Assembly (NCBI GenBank): GCA_043745485.1 | Contig: JAYTSU010000025.1 | Span: 1-22,850, forward strand | DNA: 22,850 nt | Origin: RYN-417 sp043745485 | GTDB taxonomy: Bacteria; Patescibacteriota; Saccharimonadia; Saccharimonadales; JACDBH01 | Reading direction: 5' to 3' | Part shown: positions 13,884 through 21,094 of the stretch, piece by piece | Layout of the letters: the number at the start of each line of letters is the position of its first letter | Numbering within the stretch: position 1 is the first letter of the stretch | Made by a program: the position numbers and the translations under genes | The notes under the pieces: generated by a model | Seen by the model: only the letters and a program-made list of their open reading frames with translations | The model's database searches: none | What the model was told of the DNA's origin: nothing

Positions 13884-14945
13884 TTATTTCTTAAGACTTA
13901 AAGCGATTTTGCGTGCTTCGGTATCAATATCAAGAATCTTAAACTCTTTCTTTTCGTTGAGTTTAAAGATTTCGGTTGGGTCTGCAGCATCTGCTTCACC
14001 ACCCATTTCACTGACATGCACCAGTGCTTCAACGGCTGGGCTCAGCTGAACAAAGGCACCAAACGGCGTAATGCGAGTGATCTTGCCTTCAACAACGTCA
14101 TCTTTTTTGAAGGCTTTGACTTCATTAATCCACGGGTCGTCACTCATCTGCTTGAGGCTGAGACTGAGACGATCTTTGTCGATAGCAATAATTTTTGCGG
14201 TAACATTCTCGCCAGTCTTTACGTAGTCACGAGGGTCTTCAACACGTTCCCAGGAAATTTCAGAGATGTGAATCAGGCCTTCAATGCCCTTTACGTTCAC
14301 GAATGCACCAAAGTCGATAACACCCGTAACAACACCTTCGATTTCGTCACCAACCTTGAGTTCGGTTAAGCGAGACTGCATGTCGTCCTTAACAGCTTCT
14401 TTTTCAGAGAAGATCAACTTGTTTTCTTTGCGGTTAGCATCAAGAATGCGGACACGGAGTGGAATATTCACAAGAGCATTAAGCTTCTGTAAAATTTCAT
14501 CCTTATCAGCGCCCGATACGCGTGGGTAATGGTCGGCAGCAAGCTGGCTTACTGGCAAGAAGCCACGGATGCCTTCAAGCTCCACTAACAAACCACCACG
14601 GTTGGCGTCGTAGGCAATAATATCGATAATTTCTTGGTCATCAAACACGCGCTGGAGTTCATCCCAACCACGATCTTTAGCTGCACGCTTCATGCTGAGT
14701 AGTGCGTAGCCTTCGTCAAGCTCTGGATCAACAACGCTCACCGTAACCTTACCGCCATCTTCTAAAGCTTGGCCAAAAGGAATTTCGCGGCGCATAATAA
14801 CACCAACCCCACTGGCTCCAAGGTCAATCCAGACCTCGTGCTTGCGAACGTTCGTAACAGTTCCTTCGACAACGTCTCCGGTTTTTAGTTGAGCAATCTC
14901 GCTTCCGGCGAGCAACTCATCCATTGTAATAGTACTTTTAGACAT
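13884..14945 (-). CDS. rpsA: Ribosomal protein bS1, four S1 domains
   Basis: This 353-aa protein has four S1 OB-fold RNA-binding repeats at about 22-88, 103-182, 198-265 and 281-352. The third and fourth are the most canonical (GVVTGVIDFGAFVNVKGIEGLIHISEIS; GKITRITPFGAFVQLSPAVEALVHVSEM). E. coli S1 has six domains; shorter forms are normal elsewhere. S1 helps the 30S subunit bind structured mRNAs. The frame is open 14 codons further upstream, but ATG 14945 is clear because the full site TAAGGAGG (14955-14962) lies 9 nt before it. Expression is from 15011-15039, divergent from the ROK gene. This is the strongest Shine-Dalgarno in the window. Confidence 0.95.
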   Translation of the reverse strand: MSKSTITMDELLAGSEIAQLKTGDVVEGTVTNVRKHEVWIDLGASGVGVIMRREIPFGQALEDGGKVTVSVVDPELDEGYALLSMKRAAKDRGWDELQRVFDDQEIIDIIAYDANRGGLLVELEGIRGFLPVSQLAADHYPRVSGADKDEILQKLNALVNIPLRVRILDANRKENKLIFSEKEAVKDDMQSRLTELKVGDEIEGVVTGVIDFGAFVNVKGIEGLIHISEISWERVEDPRDYVKTGENVTAKIIAIDKDRLSLSLKQMSDDPWINEVKAFKKDDVVEGKITRITPFGAFVQLSPAVEALVHVSEMGGEADAADPTEIFKLNEKKEFKILDIDTEARKIALSLKK

Positions 14946-14954
14946 ATAAATATG

Positions 14955-14962
14955 CCTCCTTA
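14955..14962 (-). promoter_or_regulatory. Consensus Shine-Dalgarno of rpsA
   Basis: TAAGGAGG on the minus strand, 9 nt before ATG 14945. It decides the rpsA start against the longer open frame. Confidence 0.9.
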
Positions 14963-15010
14963 TTTTCTGTGGTGCACCGTAGCACATTATTCCAATCAGA
15001 CTTGCAGTTA

Positions 15011-15039
15011 ATTATACTCTGTTACGTCTCTGTTCGCAA
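15011..15039 (-). promoter_or_regulatory. Promoter of rpsA
   Basis: -35 TTGCGA (15034-15039), 17-nt spacer, -10 TATAAT (15011-15016) on the minus strand, with a leader of about 58 nt. It overlaps the region where the divergent ROK promoter would bind polymerase. Confidence 0.7.
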
Positions 15040-15051
15040 CCCAGAAGGTTA

Positions 15052-15060
15052 TGTTAAAAT
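15052..15060 (+). promoter_or_regulatory. Extended -10 of the ROK gene, leaderless type
   Basis: TGTTAAAAT is an extended -10 (TGn plus TAAAAT), with 6 nt between it and the ATG at 15067. Confidence 0.55.
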
Positions 15061-15066
15061 GAACGT

Positions 15067-15897
15067 ATGTATCTAGGAATTGATATTGGGGGAACAAAGA
15101 CTTTGTTGGCGCGCTTTACAAAAGACGGCGACTTACAAGAGACGCTCAAGTTCCCCACACCTAAAGATTATAGTGAATTCAAAAAAGAACTGGTCAATAA
15201 TATTGCGAGAATTACAACAAAGCCGTGGACAATGGCCGCTGTAGCAGGCCCCGGCAAAGTGGACCAGGATAAAGGCGAGGTTGTTGCATTTGGCAACCTC
15301 AAATGGACGCACACCCCACTCATTTCCACCGTTAAAGCCATAGCCAACTGCCCCGTCTTGCTTGAGAATGATGCCAAGCTTGCTGGCCTCAGCGAAGCCC
15401 GTTTATTAAAGCCTGTACCGCATAAAGTTCTATACCTAACTATTAGCACGGGGATAGGTGGTGCATTAGTAATACGTGGGTCACTCGACCAAGACCTGAG
15501 CGACGCCGAAGTGGGTTGGATGCTCCATGAACGTGATGGCAAAATGGTCACATGGGAATCTTTAGCCAGCGGCAAAGCCATTGTAAAACGATTTGGAAAA
15601 CTGGCGAGTGAAATAACTGATCCACATATTTGGAAACTTATCAGCCGTGATATAGCTATTGGCCTTATTGACGTATGCGCTGCATATCAACCTGATATTG
15701 TTATCATAGGCGGTGGTGTAGGCAGCCATTTTGCTAAATTCAAAAAGCCGTTGCATGAAGAGATAAAAAAATTTGAATCAACCCTTGTTAAAGCACCCAA
15801 GATTGTGGGTGCCAAGAACCCAGAGCAAGCCGTGATTTATGGCTGTTACCAGCTTATGAAAGACGAGATGAAGCGTCTGGCTAAAAAGGCATCCTAG
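15067..15897 (+). CDS. ROK-family sugar kinase or regulator-like protein
   Basis: This 276-aa actin-fold protein opens with YLGIDIGGTKTLLARF (phosphate-1 loop). LLENDAKLAGLSEA near 99-112 carries the Asp that acts as catalytic base in ROK sugar kinases, LTISTGIGGALVIRG near 123-137 is phosphate-2, and PDIVIIGGGVGSHF near 210-225 is the adenosine motif. There is no N-terminal helix-turn-helix, so it is the kinase rather than the repressor type. The CxCGxxGCxE zinc motif typical of ROK glucokinases is missing and the HxxG segment is altered to AEVGWM, so the substrate cannot be called. The metalloprotein gene follows after 2 nt. Confidence 0.85.
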   Translation: MYLGIDIGGTKTLLARFTKDGDLQETLKFPTPKDYSEFKKELVNNIARITTKPWTMAAVAGPGKVDQDKGEVVAFGNLKWTHTPLISTVKAIANCPVLLENDAKLAGLSEARLLKPVPHKVLYLTISTGIGGALVIRGSLDQDLSDAEVGWMLHERDGKMVTWESLASGKAIVKRFGKLASEITDPHIWKLISRDIAIGLIDVCAAYQPDIVIIGGGVGSHFAKFKKPLHEEIKKFESTLVKAPKIVGAKNPEQAVIYGCYQLMKDEMKRLAKKAS

Positions 15898-15899
15898 CG

Positions 15900-16364
15900 A
15901 TGCAGGAGCTGATTAATAAGTTGTCGGCAGACTATCCTTTTATTGCCTTTACCCGAGGGTCCAGCTTTTTCTGGTCTCCCAAAGACCAAAGCGTAACGTA
16001 TGCACCCGGTTCAACCCAGCCAGAAATTGCACAGTGGTCGCTTTTGCATGAAGTGTCTCACGGTATTTTAAAGCACAAGAATTATTTCAGCGACTTCGAA
16101 CTCATGCAGCTTGAAGTTGCCGCATGGCAGCATGCACGCAAGCTGGCCAAGACATATAACGTCAAGATTGATGGCGAGCACATCCAAGATTGCCTCGACA
16201 CGTACCGCGACTGGCTACACATGCGCGCTACCTGCCCCACCTGCAGCACCGTCAGTGCTCAAAAAGATCCAAACACTTATGAATGCTTTAACTGTCACAC
16301 GTCATGGCATGTAAGCAACTCTCGCTTTTGCCGCCCGTACCGCCGCAAGACCATTGCCACATAA
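15900..16364 (+). CDS. HExxH zinc-metallopeptidase-like protein with C-terminal zinc ribbon
   Basis: In this 154-aa protein, LLHEVSHGILKHK carries the zincin motif His50-Glu51-xx-His54, and Glu72 in LEVAAW is a likely third ligand, an arrangement like that of ImmA/IrrE-type metallopeptidases. The C-terminal part has Cys112, Cys115, Cys129 and Cys132 (CPTC...CFNC), a zinc ribbon. There is no signal peptide, so it is probably cytosolic. Its ATG lies 2 nt after the ROK stop, suggesting coupled translation. ImmA/IrrE proteins cleave repressors, but no repressor gene of that kind adjoins it here. An intrinsic terminator follows directly. Confidence 0.75.
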   Translation: MQELINKLSADYPFIAFTRGSSFFWSPKDQSVTYAPGSTQPEIAQWSLLHEVSHGILKHKNYFSDFELMQLEVAAWQHARKLAKTYNVKIDGEHIQDCLDTYRDWLHMRATCPTCSTVSAQKDPNTYECFNCHTSWHVSNSRFCRPYRRKTIAT

Positions 16365-16395
16365 AAAAACCGCCTCCCACCGAGACGGTTTTTTA
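16365..16395. terminator. Bidirectional intrinsic terminator
   Basis: AAAAAACCG...CTC pairs with GAG...CGGTTTTTT, with one A/C mismatch in the stem, starting right after the metalloprotein stop. A- and T-runs on both sides let it end both the plus-strand ROK operon and the minus-strand KGG gene. Confidence 0.85.
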
Positions 16396-16411
16396 ATAAA
16401 GATAGTCTAAA

Positions 16412-16609
16412 TTAGACAGTCTTTTTGGTGCGACGTGAAACACGTCCACCCTTAGCACCAGCAATGCGGGCTAGATCACGGTTGGCTGCAAAGCCACCAG
16501 TGTGACCTTTTTTACCACCGATAGCACCGATTTTTGCATAAAAATCAGAACCGTACTTAGTTTTGTTAGTTGAGGCAGCAGCTTTGCCACCAGTCTTTGT
16601 TCCAGCCAT
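16412..16609 (-). CDS. Small basic KGG-repeat protein (con-10/stress-protein type)
   Basis: This 65-aa, Lys/Arg/Gly-rich protein has GAIGGKKGHTGGFAANRDLARIAGAKGGRVSRR (about 28-60). GGFA...R..A..GG matches the KGG motif of general stress proteins such as GsiB and con-10, which are mostly disordered and linked to desiccation or stress. The very basic C-terminus (SRRTKKTV) could bind nucleic acid. AGGGAG lies 9 nt before the ATG. Upstream is a near-consensus promoter (16712-16740) followed at once by an intrinsic terminator (16653-16687), so readthrough is probably regulated. The role in this organism is unknown. Confidence 0.8.
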   Translation of the reverse strand: MAGTKTGGKAAASTNKTKYGSDFYAKIGAIGGKKGHTGGFAANRDLARIAGAKGGRVSRRTKKTV

Positions 16610-16652
16610 GAGAATAATCTCCCTTTAGAGTTTTTACTACCTCGCCAGGAAA

Positions 16653-16687
16653 TAAAAAAGGGTTCCCGTGCAGATGCACCGAAACCC
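16653..16687 (-). terminator. Leader terminator (attenuator candidate) of the KGG gene
   Basis: On the minus strand GGGTTTCGGTGC, loop ATCT, GCACGGGAACCC forms a stem of about 11 bp with one G/G mismatch, followed by TTTTTTATT. It lies about 20 nt after the predicted start of the KGG transcript and about 45 nt before the KGG ATG. Confidence 0.75.
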
Positions 16688-16711
16688 TCGTTATTCCTAT
16701 TGAATATGCTT

Positions 16712-16740
16712 ATGATATCACTTCATTGCGCTCATGTCAA
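16712..16740 (-). promoter_or_regulatory. Near-consensus promoter of the KGG gene
   Basis: -35 TTGACA (16735-16740), 17-nt spacer, -10 TATCAT (16712-16717) on the minus strand, with start near 16705. It is one of the best promoter matches in the window. Confidence 0.75.
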
Positions 16741-16842
16741 TAACTATTTATGGAGTTTTTATCAAGCCACCATACATCTTGGACACTACTAAAAAATAAG
16801 CATAAGTAGCAAAGACTTGCAAAATTGTGGTAATATGTCACA

Positions 16843-17289
16843 GTGAAAAACAGCAGAATCTTTATCCCTATAGCCATCCTCATAATTGTCATCGGGCTCA
16901 TCATAACGCTCGCTGTTTTTAAGTCATTATTCCGCGTTACTACAACCAACAAAACAACACCTGGCATGGCTGCTAACAGTAGTGCCGTGTCTGATAGTCA
17001 GATATTTTTCCAAGGCCCTATCTCAACCGCATCTGGTGCGCCACAAAAAACGATCACCGACCCCAAAGCAAATCGCGGCCTTAGCGTTTACTGGATTAAA
17101 GCTACCGGGACAGAAGCCAACTTTACCTGCACACTATACAACACCACGACCAACCAGATCTATGCCACGCATTACCAAACAAATGGTGAGTTTAGCGGCC
17201 GCGGAGCAGGCTCCATGTACTACCTAAACGATGTCGTTAAACAAGACACTGCTACAAACCTGCTAAGCACCACCTGTTTCAAAGACTAG
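16843..17289 (+). CDS. Membrane-anchored extracytoplasmic protein, 148 aa
   Basis: A GTG start follows the extended -10 TGGTAATAT (16828-16836) by 6 nt, so it is probably leaderless. Residues 6-28 form one strong transmembrane helix (IFIPIAILIIVIGLIITLAVF) with basic residues before it, a signal-anchor. The remaining ~115 residues are Thr/Ser/Asn-rich and probably outside the cell. There are only two cysteines, Cys96 and Cys145, a plausible disulphide. SVYWIKATGTEANFTCTLYN suggests a small beta domain. There is no lipobox or sortase signal. I do not recognise a family; such type II-anchored proteins are common on epibiotic Patescibacteria and could be surface factors, but that is inference. 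Confidence 0.7.
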   Translation: MKNSRIFIPIAILIIVIGLIITLAVFKSLFRVTTTNKTTPGMAANSSAVSDSQIFFQGPISTASGAPQKTITDPKANRGLSVYWIKATGTEANFTCTLYNTTTNQIYATHYQTNGEFSGRGAGSMYYLNDVVKQDTATNLLSTTCFKD

Positions 17290-17315
17290 TTTTAGGCTTT
17301 TAACATATGATGTTT

Positions 17316-18080
17316 TTAATGTGCCACTGGATTGATAGGCTGCTCTGCCCGTTCTTTCCAGGCACCTAAGATCACTTGGCCATCAGGCATAGATCGCTGC
17401 TCAGTCCTACTGGCAAGATACGGCTCTAGGAGCGTCTCATCCAACATCCTAACGCGCGTTGCACTGTCTGTTTGCCCAAATAAGCCACGTTCTAACAGTG
17501 ATGCTCCCAAAGTGCTAATGTCCTTTCGCGTATCTATTGCATGATCATCAGATCTCCTACCAACTTGCGATCGTTCAACATCTGTAACTACAAATAAACC
17601 ATTGCCTGAATCGTACGAAACATTCTTAGCTTGATAGTCACCGTGCGAAACGCCCAAATCATGCACAATAGCTGTATCAACAGCCAGGCTACCTAAGATA
17701 TCAAAAAAAGTAGCTAAGTGTTCATCAGATTCAAGCGCTTCGTGCCAGGGCCGTTGGGCTTCGTTCAATAGGCCTGGCCTGCGCATTGTCAATAAATAAC
17801 TGGCATGGCTGCCACGAAACCCATCTACTGGAGTAAGCGTACTAATACCTCTTTGAGCAATTCGTTCATAATTAGTTCTTTCGCGGTTCACCTTACCAAA
17901 TTTAGTAAATGGCTTAATAGCAACGTCAGTTGCAACGCCCAAAATGGGTACTTCGCCAAAAATAACGCCGTGAGCTGAGTCTGTAGCACCAAGATTCTCG
18001 TTCAGATTCGGTACAAAAGTACTATACCGAGCTTCAAGATCTGTGCCAATTTGTTCAGCTGTAGCTGGTGCGCTTCTCAT
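17316..18080 (-). CDS. Protein kinase-like/aminoglycoside phosphotransferase-fold protein
   Basis: This 254-aa protein has kinase-fold landmarks: Lys56 in VAIKPF (ATP-binding lysine), a helix with Glu68/Glu72 (NRERTNYERI), VSHGDYQAKN (H146, G147, D148, N153), which is the HGDxxxxN catalytic loop, and VVTDVE with Asp167 (metal ligand of the DFG-equivalent). KDISTLGASLLE resembles the helix after the activation segment. The N-terminal glycine loop is not obvious. It could phosphorylate a protein, small molecule or lipid. It starts one base inside the stop of the upstream gene (TAATG), whose product looks like a degenerate version of the same fold. Confidence 0.75.
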   Translation of the reverse strand: MRSAPATAEQIGTDLEARYSTFVPNLNENLGATDSAHGVIFGEVPILGVATDVAIKPFTKFGKVNRERTNYERIAQRGISTLTPVDGFRGSHASYLLTMRRPGLLNEAQRPWHEALESDEHLATFFDILGSLAVDTAIVHDLGVSHGDYQAKNVSYDSGNGLFVVTDVERSQVGRRSDDHAIDTRKDISTLGASLLERGLFGQTDSATRVRMLDETLLEPYLASRTEQRSMPDGQVILGAWKERAEQPINPVAH

Positions 18081-18706
18081 TACTGTTCTTTCGTTGCGTA
18101 TCGGCCTAAAGCCGTCTGGAATATTTTTATTTTTGCTGTTCTTTTTTTGCCATGCATAAGTCCAGAAAGTTCAGTACCGATCTTTCTCAACGTTGTATCA
18201 GGCGTATCATTATGTGTTTCTTCATACCTTACGGTAGGCAAAAACTTTATATTGCCTGTTTTTTTGTCTATTAACACCCTGCCTAAACCAAGGCCACGAG
18301 GAGTGTGATGTGGCTCAAGACTTCTAACTATCTTACCTAGGACTTCTATAACAGCTACTAAAGGTTCTGAATTATCGGATAACTGATTTTCTAGCAGCGC
18401 GCTTTTAAGTGTCATTGAGTCAGAGGGCATTTTAAAATAAGCACTCTCATTGTCTGAACCTACGTATGGTAAGACTGGCAGAATAGTCGCGGTGCTCTTT
18501 TCGGTTCCAGATTCTTCTGGTATAAAAACTTCATCAACTGGATAGCCAACAAACCGCTGGTCCCCAAGAATGTATTCTTGCGCGCCGTTGTCACTGATTA
18601 TTCGTGACATTTCTCCAACCATATCGTGGATTTCTGGTAGTGGCCCTACATGTTCTGGAGATGAGTGGCCGATGTTATTATGGCTGTGCGACATACGTTC
18701 TGTCAT
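18080..18706 (-). CDS. Probable pseudokinase partner, 208 aa
   Basis: The frame is open to 18742, but ATG 18706 (MTERMSHSHN) is preferred because the extended -10 TGCTAATAT (18714-18722) ends 7 nt before it. The N-terminal 25 residues are His/Ser-rich. AYFKMPSDSMTLKSALLE (89-106) resembles a kinase hinge. VIEVLGKIVRSLEPHHTPRGLGLGRVLID (119-147) has the spacing of the kinase helix plus catalytic loop, with RGLGLGRV where a kinase would have HGDxxxxN, and KTGNIKFLP (149-157) stands where the metal-binding Asp should be. TTLRKIGTELSGLMHGKK matches the following helix. Catalytic residues are thus absent. The fold call is by eye and tentative. Confidence 0.55.
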   Translation of the reverse strand: MTERMSHSHNNIGHSSPEHVGPLPEIHDMVGEMSRIISDNGAQEYILGDQRFVGYPVDEVFIPEESGTEKSTATILPVLPYVGSDNESAYFKMPSDSMTLKSALLENQLSDNSEPLVAVIEVLGKIVRSLEPHHTPRGLGLGRVLIDKKTGNIKFLPTVRYEETHNDTPDTTLRKIGTELSGLMHGKKRTAKIKIFQTALGRYATKEQ

Positions 18707-18838
18707 ATATTTTATATTAGCATAAGCTTTATTATTTGTCAATATGAGTTTATTGGCTTAAACTTCACGGTGACAACAAAAAACCTTAATCTTACTGTCT
18801 CTTTTTATAATATACGCTAGAATGAAAATAGTCACATT

Positions 18839-19465
18839 ATGAAGACAGCTCATCCTCAAACAACCATTACTACACGGTTCAGAGACATCGTATATTATCT
18901 TTTGCCCGCATGGGCTGTAAGCATTGTCATACTCGGCATTAGCAGTGCCGGCTTTTTAATAAAAATCCTCCCCGGGATATTTGTAGTTAAAACGGTGCCA
19001 CCCACTATATCAATACGCCACCTAACCCAGCCACTAATCGAAAAGCTTGATACCATACCCCACATAACCTCGATAGCAACATTTGTTTTTTGGATGTTTA
19101 CTGGCATTTTTGTATATCTCATATGCATTATAGCTTTTAGTTTTTTATATGCCGCACGAAGCGAAGTAGATTTTACCTGGCATTATGTGCACCCTATATC
19201 AGTTAAAAAGAGTTCGATCGTTCAGGCAATCTTATTGCACTGGGCGATATTTATAAGCGTTATTTTTATGCTGGTGATTATATTATTACTAACTATAGTT
19301 GTCCTGTTGCCTGTTTGTAGAGATCTATTTACCTTAGGCTTCCGCAGCCCACACATCCCATCAGCATGGTTACAAACCGTGGCATCTTCCCTCATATTAT
19401 CCATAGCACTTGCCATACTATTATTTTTAGCTCGTTTATCTCGGCGCTCATTCCGACTGTTATAA
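18839..19465 (+). CDS. Polytopic membrane protein, 208 aa
   Basis: This protein has about four transmembrane helices: near 21-43 (AWAVSIVILGISSAGFLIKI), 80-107 (ATFVFWMFTGIFVYLICIIAFSFLY), 130-155 (LHWAIFISVIFMLVIILLLTIVV) and 184-202 (ASSLILSIALAILLFLARL). A loop of about 35 residues follows helix 1. It ends with SRRSFRLL, a basic tail probably in the cytoplasm. I do not recognise a family and see no charged residues inside the helices to suggest transport. A TAGAAT box (18818-18823) lies 15 nt before the ATG, with no clear Shine-Dalgarno. It is divergent from the kinase-like pair. Confidence 0.7.
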   Translation: MKTAHPQTTITTRFRDIVYYLLPAWAVSIVILGISSAGFLIKILPGIFVVKTVPPTISIRHLTQPLIEKLDTIPHITSIATFVFWMFTGIFVYLICIIAFSFLYAARSEVDFTWHYVHPISVKKSSIVQAILLHWAIFISVIFMLVIILLLTIVVLLPVCRDLFTLGFRSPHIPSAWLQTVASSLILSIALAILLFLARLSRRSFRLL

Positions 19466-19597
19466 AAGCCCTATTGCTACTTTTGAGAGCAGATTGACAT
19501 TATTAACCATAAACAATCATTTTATAAATATAATTAGTAATAGGCGCTGGTAACCTATCTTACAGCGCATAAGCGTTTTGAGTGATTAGATAGTGTG

Positions 19598-20146
19598 ATG
19601 AATTTATTACATAGACATGAAGAGCAGGTAGTGGAAAAGGTTAAATACCTTGAGCCTGAATTAAGTAGCCGCGTATCACAAATTACCCCTATGCGGATAG
19701 AGTTTGTAGATCGCGTTTTAAAACATGGATACTTAGAAAAAGACTTGCCTGAACTAATAGCTGCTGCCATGACAGATGGAATATTCCCGACTATAGCAAA
19801 CCATAAAACCAGCACTTCCGAAGGTTATCTGTCTCTCTTATTTATCACTATACTACCCGGAGGTAAAATACCCCCGGAAGCTATAGATGTATCATTGTCT
19901 CAAGCTGAAAATAAAACTTTATACGGTGTTAGGATTACGCTTAATGGCCCTGAGCGTCATCCCGGTGCGGTACCTGGTGTCTTGCCCGGTTATGAAGACC
20001 AATATCGAGTAACAGGCCACGATTTACCATATAGAACAAATAAAATTATGGACGAAAAATGCTATGAATTCATTGCCATGATGGACACTCACATTCCCGA
20101 TCCTACTGCACTTTACACCGCGCCCAATTTGGAAATAATAGCTTAG
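19598..20146 (+). CDS. Hypothetical soluble protein, about 182 aa
   Basis: This is unrecognised. A GTG at 19595 is followed directly by ATG 19598. The extended -10 TGATTAGAT (19583-19591) is 6 nt before the ATG, so the message is probably leaderless. The N-terminal part is helical and charged (LHRHEEQVVEKVKYLEPEL), the middle has LSLLFITILPGGKIPPEAIDVSLSQAENK, and the end is GVLPGYEDQYRVTGHDLPYRTNK followed by an acidic tail. There is no signal peptide or membrane segment. It is a single-gene unit on the plus strand next to other orphans. Confidence 0.65.
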   Translation: MNLLHRHEEQVVEKVKYLEPELSSRVSQITPMRIEFVDRVLKHGYLEKDLPELIAAAMTDGIFPTIANHKTSTSEGYLSLLFITILPGGKIPPEAIDVSLSQAENKTLYGVRITLNGPERHPGAVPGVLPGYEDQYRVTGHDLPYRTNKIMDEKCYEFIAMMDTHIPDPTALYTAPNLEIIA

Positions 20147-20189
20147 AGTTGCAGAGAATGTTAATCCAGTTTAGTGTTATAGTTTTGTT

Positions 20190-20624
20190 ATGAGTACGCC
20201 TATGGAATCCTTTTTTAGAAAAGGCAACAAAATTCTAGACATTAAATCTGTAACAACAAACAGTGTAGATTTTGATATAACCAACGTGCATAATCCCCAT
20301 CTAAAAGACGGCGAATGTGAGTTACTTAGCATACGGACGCAAACCCAAAAACGGGTACTGATTGGTGACAATATGGTTGTAGTGCACACTCTCGAAGGCC
20401 ATGGCAGCCTGGAAATGCTTGACCTTCCGACTGGTGAAATTAGCAGTACTCCTTTAGAACCTGGCGGCAGACTACACGTGCCGGCCAACAATGTTACTTT
20501 TTTATATCAAAACCTTGGTGAAAATGCACTCGTTCTTTCCAGAACATGCATCGGTTTTAACCAAACTAATCAACCACTTTTATCAGATGTAGTTACTGCA
20601 CTTTCAAGAGTTTTGTTAAGCTAA
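20190..20624 (+). CDS. Cupin-like small protein, 144 aa
   Basis: The central part (about residues 55-115) alternates beta strands and turns as in cupins: MVVVHTLEGHGSLEMLDLPTGEISSTPLEPGGRLHVPANNVTFLYQNLGENALVL. LEGHGSLE...LEPGGRLHVPANN resembles the G(x)5HxH...PxG cupin pattern, but the usual metal-binding histidine cluster is incomplete, so it may be a non-catalytic sensor or binding cupin. There is no signal peptide. The extended -10 TGTTATAGT (20175-20183) lies 6 nt before the ATG, so it is probably leaderless. It ends 17 nt from a convergent gene. The fold is tentative and the substrate unknown. Confidence 0.6.
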   Translation: MSTPMESFFRKGNKILDIKSVTTNSVDFDITNVHNPHLKDGECELLSIRTQTQKRVLIGDNMVVVHTLEGHGSLEMLDLPTGEISSTPLEPGGRLHVPANNVTFLYQNLGENALVLSRTCIGFNQTNQPLLSDVVTALSRVLLS

Positions 20625-20641
20625 TTCAATTCATAAGAACG

Positions 20642-21025
20642 CTACAAATTAGACGGCTCACTTACCTGAGCAATATCTTCGGGCGGTCTTTGTGTGCAAG
20701 TATCGGATGATAGGGTCGAGAGATATGTTAATACCCTTCCAGCCACGCCCCAGCGGGAAGGTAGCATGTTATGCCTTTCTACTTTTCGAGCTTTTCTACT
20801 TTCTAAATCCATGCCAATAAGCTCTTTAGCCACCTGCCAGCGGCGATAGTTTTCGTCAAGTAGATTATTAGCCATTTGCCTCACTGTCATGCTGTCTGCC
20901 TCTTCAAGCGTAAGGTTTGAGCAGTCCAAGCCAGCAACTAGGCACACCGCAGCAGCTGCCATCTGGAAATTTTTCTTGGCGCCGTTGTTAGGTATATTCG
21001 TTTCTGTTTTGAACAATTCGCCCAT
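20642..21025 (-). CDS. Hypothetical helical protein, 127 aa
   Basis: This is unrecognised. MGELFKTETNIPNNGAKKNFQMAAAAVCLVAGLDCSNLTLEEADSMTVRQMANNLLDE is predicted helical. Two cysteines lie in the first half and one in the tail, and LESRKARKVERHNML is basic. The helix near residues 21-33 (MAAAAVCLVAGLD) is mildly hydrophobic but too short for a membrane span. It has its own good promoter with the -10 only 8 nt from the ATG, so it is probably leaderless. It is convergent with the cupin-like gene. Confidence 0.6.
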   Translation of the reverse strand: MGELFKTETNIPNNGAKKNFQMAAAAVCLVAGLDCSNLTLEEADSMTVRQMANNLLDENYRRWQVAKELIGMDLESRKARKVERHNMLPSRWGVAGRVLTYLSTLSSDTCTQRPPEDIAQVSEPSNL

Positions 21026-21033
21026 ATAACCTG

Positions 21034-21062
21034 ATAATGCTACTGCTGAAACTATTAGTCAA
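21034..21062 (-). promoter_or_regulatory. Promoter of the 127-aa gene, leaderless type
   Basis: -35 TTGACT (21057-21062), 17-nt spacer, -10 CATTAT (21034-21039) on the minus strand, with 8 nt to the ATG at 21025. Confidence 0.55.
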
Positions 21063-21094
21063 TATCTATTAATACAATCGCGCTTATATCTACT

